The position numbers and the translations under genes were made by a program. A stretch of 20,696 nucleotides of DNA, taken from assembly GCA_045541915.1 (NCBI GenBank), contig JAZQJZ010000018.1, positions 1 through 20,696 of the forward strand, given 5' to 3'. The DNA comes from RGIG5579 sp045541915. Its GTDB lineage: Bacteria > Bacillota > Clostridia > Oscillospirales > SIG627. Positions 19,311-20,696 of this stretch are shown here, one piece after another (the first letter of the stretch is position 1; every line of letters starts with the position of its first letter). The notes beneath the pieces are model-generated. The model had not been told where the DNA came from, did no database searches, and worked only from the letters and a program-made list of their open reading frames with translations.

Positions 19311-20153
19311 GATGGTATGAAAAAGCTTTGGAAGGATCTTGCGCTTCTGGCTGTGGGCGCACTTTTGGTATCGCTTGGGGTGAACTGTTTTCTGGTTCCA
19401 TCGAAAATCAGCACCGGCGGCATCAGCGGTGTGGCCACAGTTTTGCTTTATTTGGCAAATATTCCGCTTCCCGTCACCACACTTCTTTTGAATCTGGCTT
19501 TGATTCTGTTGGGGTGGCGGATTCTTTCGTTAGTCTCGGTTCTCAAAAGCCTTTTCGGTGTGGCCCTTCTTTCTCTTTTTTTGCAGTGGACGGGTGGTAT
19601 TTTTGTCTATCGGGAGGAAGCGGTTCTTGCCGCTGTCTTTGGCGGCGCTTTGGTAGGGCTCGGCGTGGGCATTCCTCTGCAAAGAGATGTGACCACCGGC
19701 GGAAGCGATTTTGCCGCCCTGATGCTCCATAAAGTATTCCCTCACATATCCCCGTCTTCCTTTATTTTGATTCTGGATACCGCTGTAATCCTGTTCTCCG
19801 GCCTTGCCTTTCAAGACGTGAGCGCAATGCTCTGTTCTATCCTTTCGCTTTATGTGAGCGGTCAAATGGTGGATCTGATTTTGGTGCGTGGAGATTTTGC
19901 TAAATCGGTGATGGTGATCTCTCAAAAAAGCAGTGAAATATCCGCTCGTATCCTGGAGGAATTGCAGAGAGGAGTCACTGCCATCCAGAGTCGCGGCTGT
20001 TACGAAAACGTCCGGGGAGAAATGCTTTTTTGCGTGGTACGGGAACGGGAAGTGCCCAAATTGATTCACATTGTGCAAAGCGTGGATTCCGGCGCGTTCA
20101 CTGTAATTTCTCACGTGCGTCAGGTGCACGGCCTAGGATTTGAAAAAACATAA
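19305..20153 (+). CDS. YitT-family membrane protein
   Basis: A 282-aa protein. Five or six transmembrane helices occupy about residues 10-195, with family signatures NCFLVPSKISTGGISGVA (about 27-44) and RDVTTGGSDFAALML (about 128-142); a C-terminal soluble DUF2179 domain (about 200-282) follows, with GVTAIQSRGCYENVRGEMLF. The family is common in Firmicutes; the transported or sensed molecule is unknown. The start is either ATG 19305 (site GAGGG at 6 bp) or ATG 19317, giving four residues less; the first is chosen because its site is better spaced, although its start codon lies in a hairpin. The gene ends in its own terminator. Confidence 0.9.
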   Translation: MGDGMKKLWKDLALLAVGALLVSLGVNCFLVPSKISTGGISGVATVLLYLANIPLPVTTLLLNLALILLGWRILSLVSVLKSLFGVALLSLFLQWTGGIFVYREEAVLAAVFGGALVGLGVGIPLQRDVTTGGSDFAALMLHKVFPHISPSSFILILDTAVILFSGLAFQDVSAMLCSILSLYVSGQMVDLILVRGDFAKSVMVISQKSSEISARILEELQRGVTAIQSRGCYENVRGEMLFCVVREREVPKLIHIVQSVDSGAFTVISHVRQVHGLGFEKT

Positions 20154-20177
20154 AACGAGCCTTTGGCTCGTTTTTTT
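20152..20177 (+). terminator. Terminator of the YitT gene
   Basis: AAAACGAGCC pairs with GGCTCGTTTT around loop TTT, followed by more Ts. A second AAAGAAAGA/TCTTTCTTT inverted repeat at about 20184-20212 may be a backup but overlaps the next promoter. Confidence 0.92.
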
Positions 20178-20193
20178 ACGCGAAAGAAAGATC

Positions 20194-20222
20194 TTTACGA
20201 TTCTTTCTTTTTTTGATATACT
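20194..20222 (+). promoter_or_regulatory. Promoter of the histidine phosphatase gene
   Basis: TTTACG (20194-20199), 17 bp and TATACT (20217-20222), 30 bp before the ATG. Confidence 0.55.
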
Positions 20223-20252
20223 GAATGTAAAGAGAATTTCGGGAGAGGTTAT

Positions 20253-20696
20253 ATGAAAAAAACGCAGATTTATTTGATCCGCCACGGCCAGTCTCAGGGA
20301 AATTTGAATGATTTGTTCTTGGGGCATACCGATCTGGATCTGACCGAATTGGGCCACCGGCAGGCGGATATGACGGCATTTTATTTAAAAAACATTCCGG
20401 TGGATGTCATTTATTCCAGCGATCTTCGCAGGGCGTATCACACCGCCTGTCACACCGCTAAAATCAAGGGAATGGATGTGATCAAAAGAGAAAATTTGCG
20501 AGAGATCTATGCAGGCCTGTGGGAAGGGGTGCCCTTTTCCTCCCTGAAGGAAGACTATTCGGAATCCTTTGAAACCTGGCGATATCGTTTTGGCTCCTCC
20601 CGTTGCGACGGAGGAGAGAGCGTTGCGGAATTGAAGGATCGAATTTGCCGGGAGGTGGAAAGCCTTGCCAAGGAGAATTTGGGAAAAACTGTTTTT
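20253..20696 (+). CDS. Histidine phosphatase (phosphoglycerate-mutase-like), partial
   Basis: The first 148 codons of a gene that runs off the window end. LIRHGQS (R10-H11-G12) is the phosphohistidine motif of the family, with H11 the residue phosphorylated in catalysis. R59/R60 in SSDLRRAYHTA and E84 in LREIYAGLWEG complete the usual active-site set; the second catalytic histidine would lie beyond the end. Members include phosphoglycerate mutases, cobalamin-pathway CobC phosphatase and general sugar phosphatases; the sequence here does not separate them. GGGAGAGG precedes the ATG at about 6 bp. Confidence 0.93.
   Translation, partial: MKKTQIYLIRHGQSQGNLNDLFLGHTDLDLTELGHRQADMTAFYLKNIPVDVIYSSDLRRAYHTACHTAKIKGMDVIKRENLREIYAGLWEGVPFSSLKEDYSESFETWRYRFGSSRCDGGESVAELKDRICREVESLAKENLGKTVF

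Overview
This window looks like chromosomal DNA of a low-to-mid-GC Firmicute, most likely a gut-type member of the class Clostridia. The pointers are the 23S rRNA and tRNA sequences, strong AGGAGG-type ribosome binding sites, TTGACA/TATAAT promoters, and families common in Clostridia (split ThrE exporter, YitT, GH78 rhamnosidase, AGE epimerase, DUF4352 lipoprotein). I did not place it below class. It opens inside a ribosomal RNA operon and closes inside a histidine-phosphatase gene.

Region 1 (1-3695) is the accessory part. The 3' end of 23S rRNA is followed, with no recognisable 5S gene, by tRNA-Lys(CTT) and tRNA-Asn(GTT). Then comes a patchwork of structured repeats and small genes. A 196-bp array of mini-hairpins occurs twice (768-963 and 1859-2054) around an unrecognised 276-aa gene. 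A third array (2903-3067) has the same layout but different spacer words, and leads straight into a four-helix-bundle gene of the 23S-rRNA intervening-sequence (IVP/S23, Avd-like) type. A small ribbon-helix-helix gene is divergent to a SHOCT-domain gene, and a decayed second copy of the ribbon-helix-helix gene lies at 3461-3600. Three near-identical and one shorter copy of one terminator hairpin (2055, 3435, 9729, 11365) punctuate the window.

Region 2 (3696-9730) is metabolic and housekeeping: a GH78 alpha-L-rhamnosidase with a downstream NodB-like deacetylase, a membrane-bound Xre regulator with a C-terminal zinc ribbon, a two-gene ThrE-type threonine/serine exporter, and an alkaline-phosphatase-superfamily enzyme.

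Region 3 (9756-11402) is a compact regulated unit. A 73-aa Xre repressor is divergent to an operon of TM2, DUF2752 and DUF4352-lipoprotein genes. Two matching palindromes sit inside face-to-face promoters. Region 4 (11499-14217) has a HAD phosphatase and a large DUF898-like membrane protein.

Region 5 (14255-19253) is an amino-sugar utilisation locus. AraC regulator, AGE-family epimerase and KDPG-aldolase-like genes are joined by ATGA overlaps on the minus strand. nagB-like and nagA genes diverge from them on the plus strand. TTTGCAATA direct repeats 21 bp apart upstream of nagB look like the AraC-protein operator. No transporter or sugar kinase is present in the window. Region 6 (19305-20696) has a YitT membrane protein, whose start codon lies in a 12-bp hairpin, and a truncated histidine phosphatase.

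The most unusual signal is the group of structured repeats, IVP-like gene, duplicated ribbon-helix-helix module and repeated terminator beside the rRNA operon. All functional statements rest on reading motifs by eye; no database search was run.
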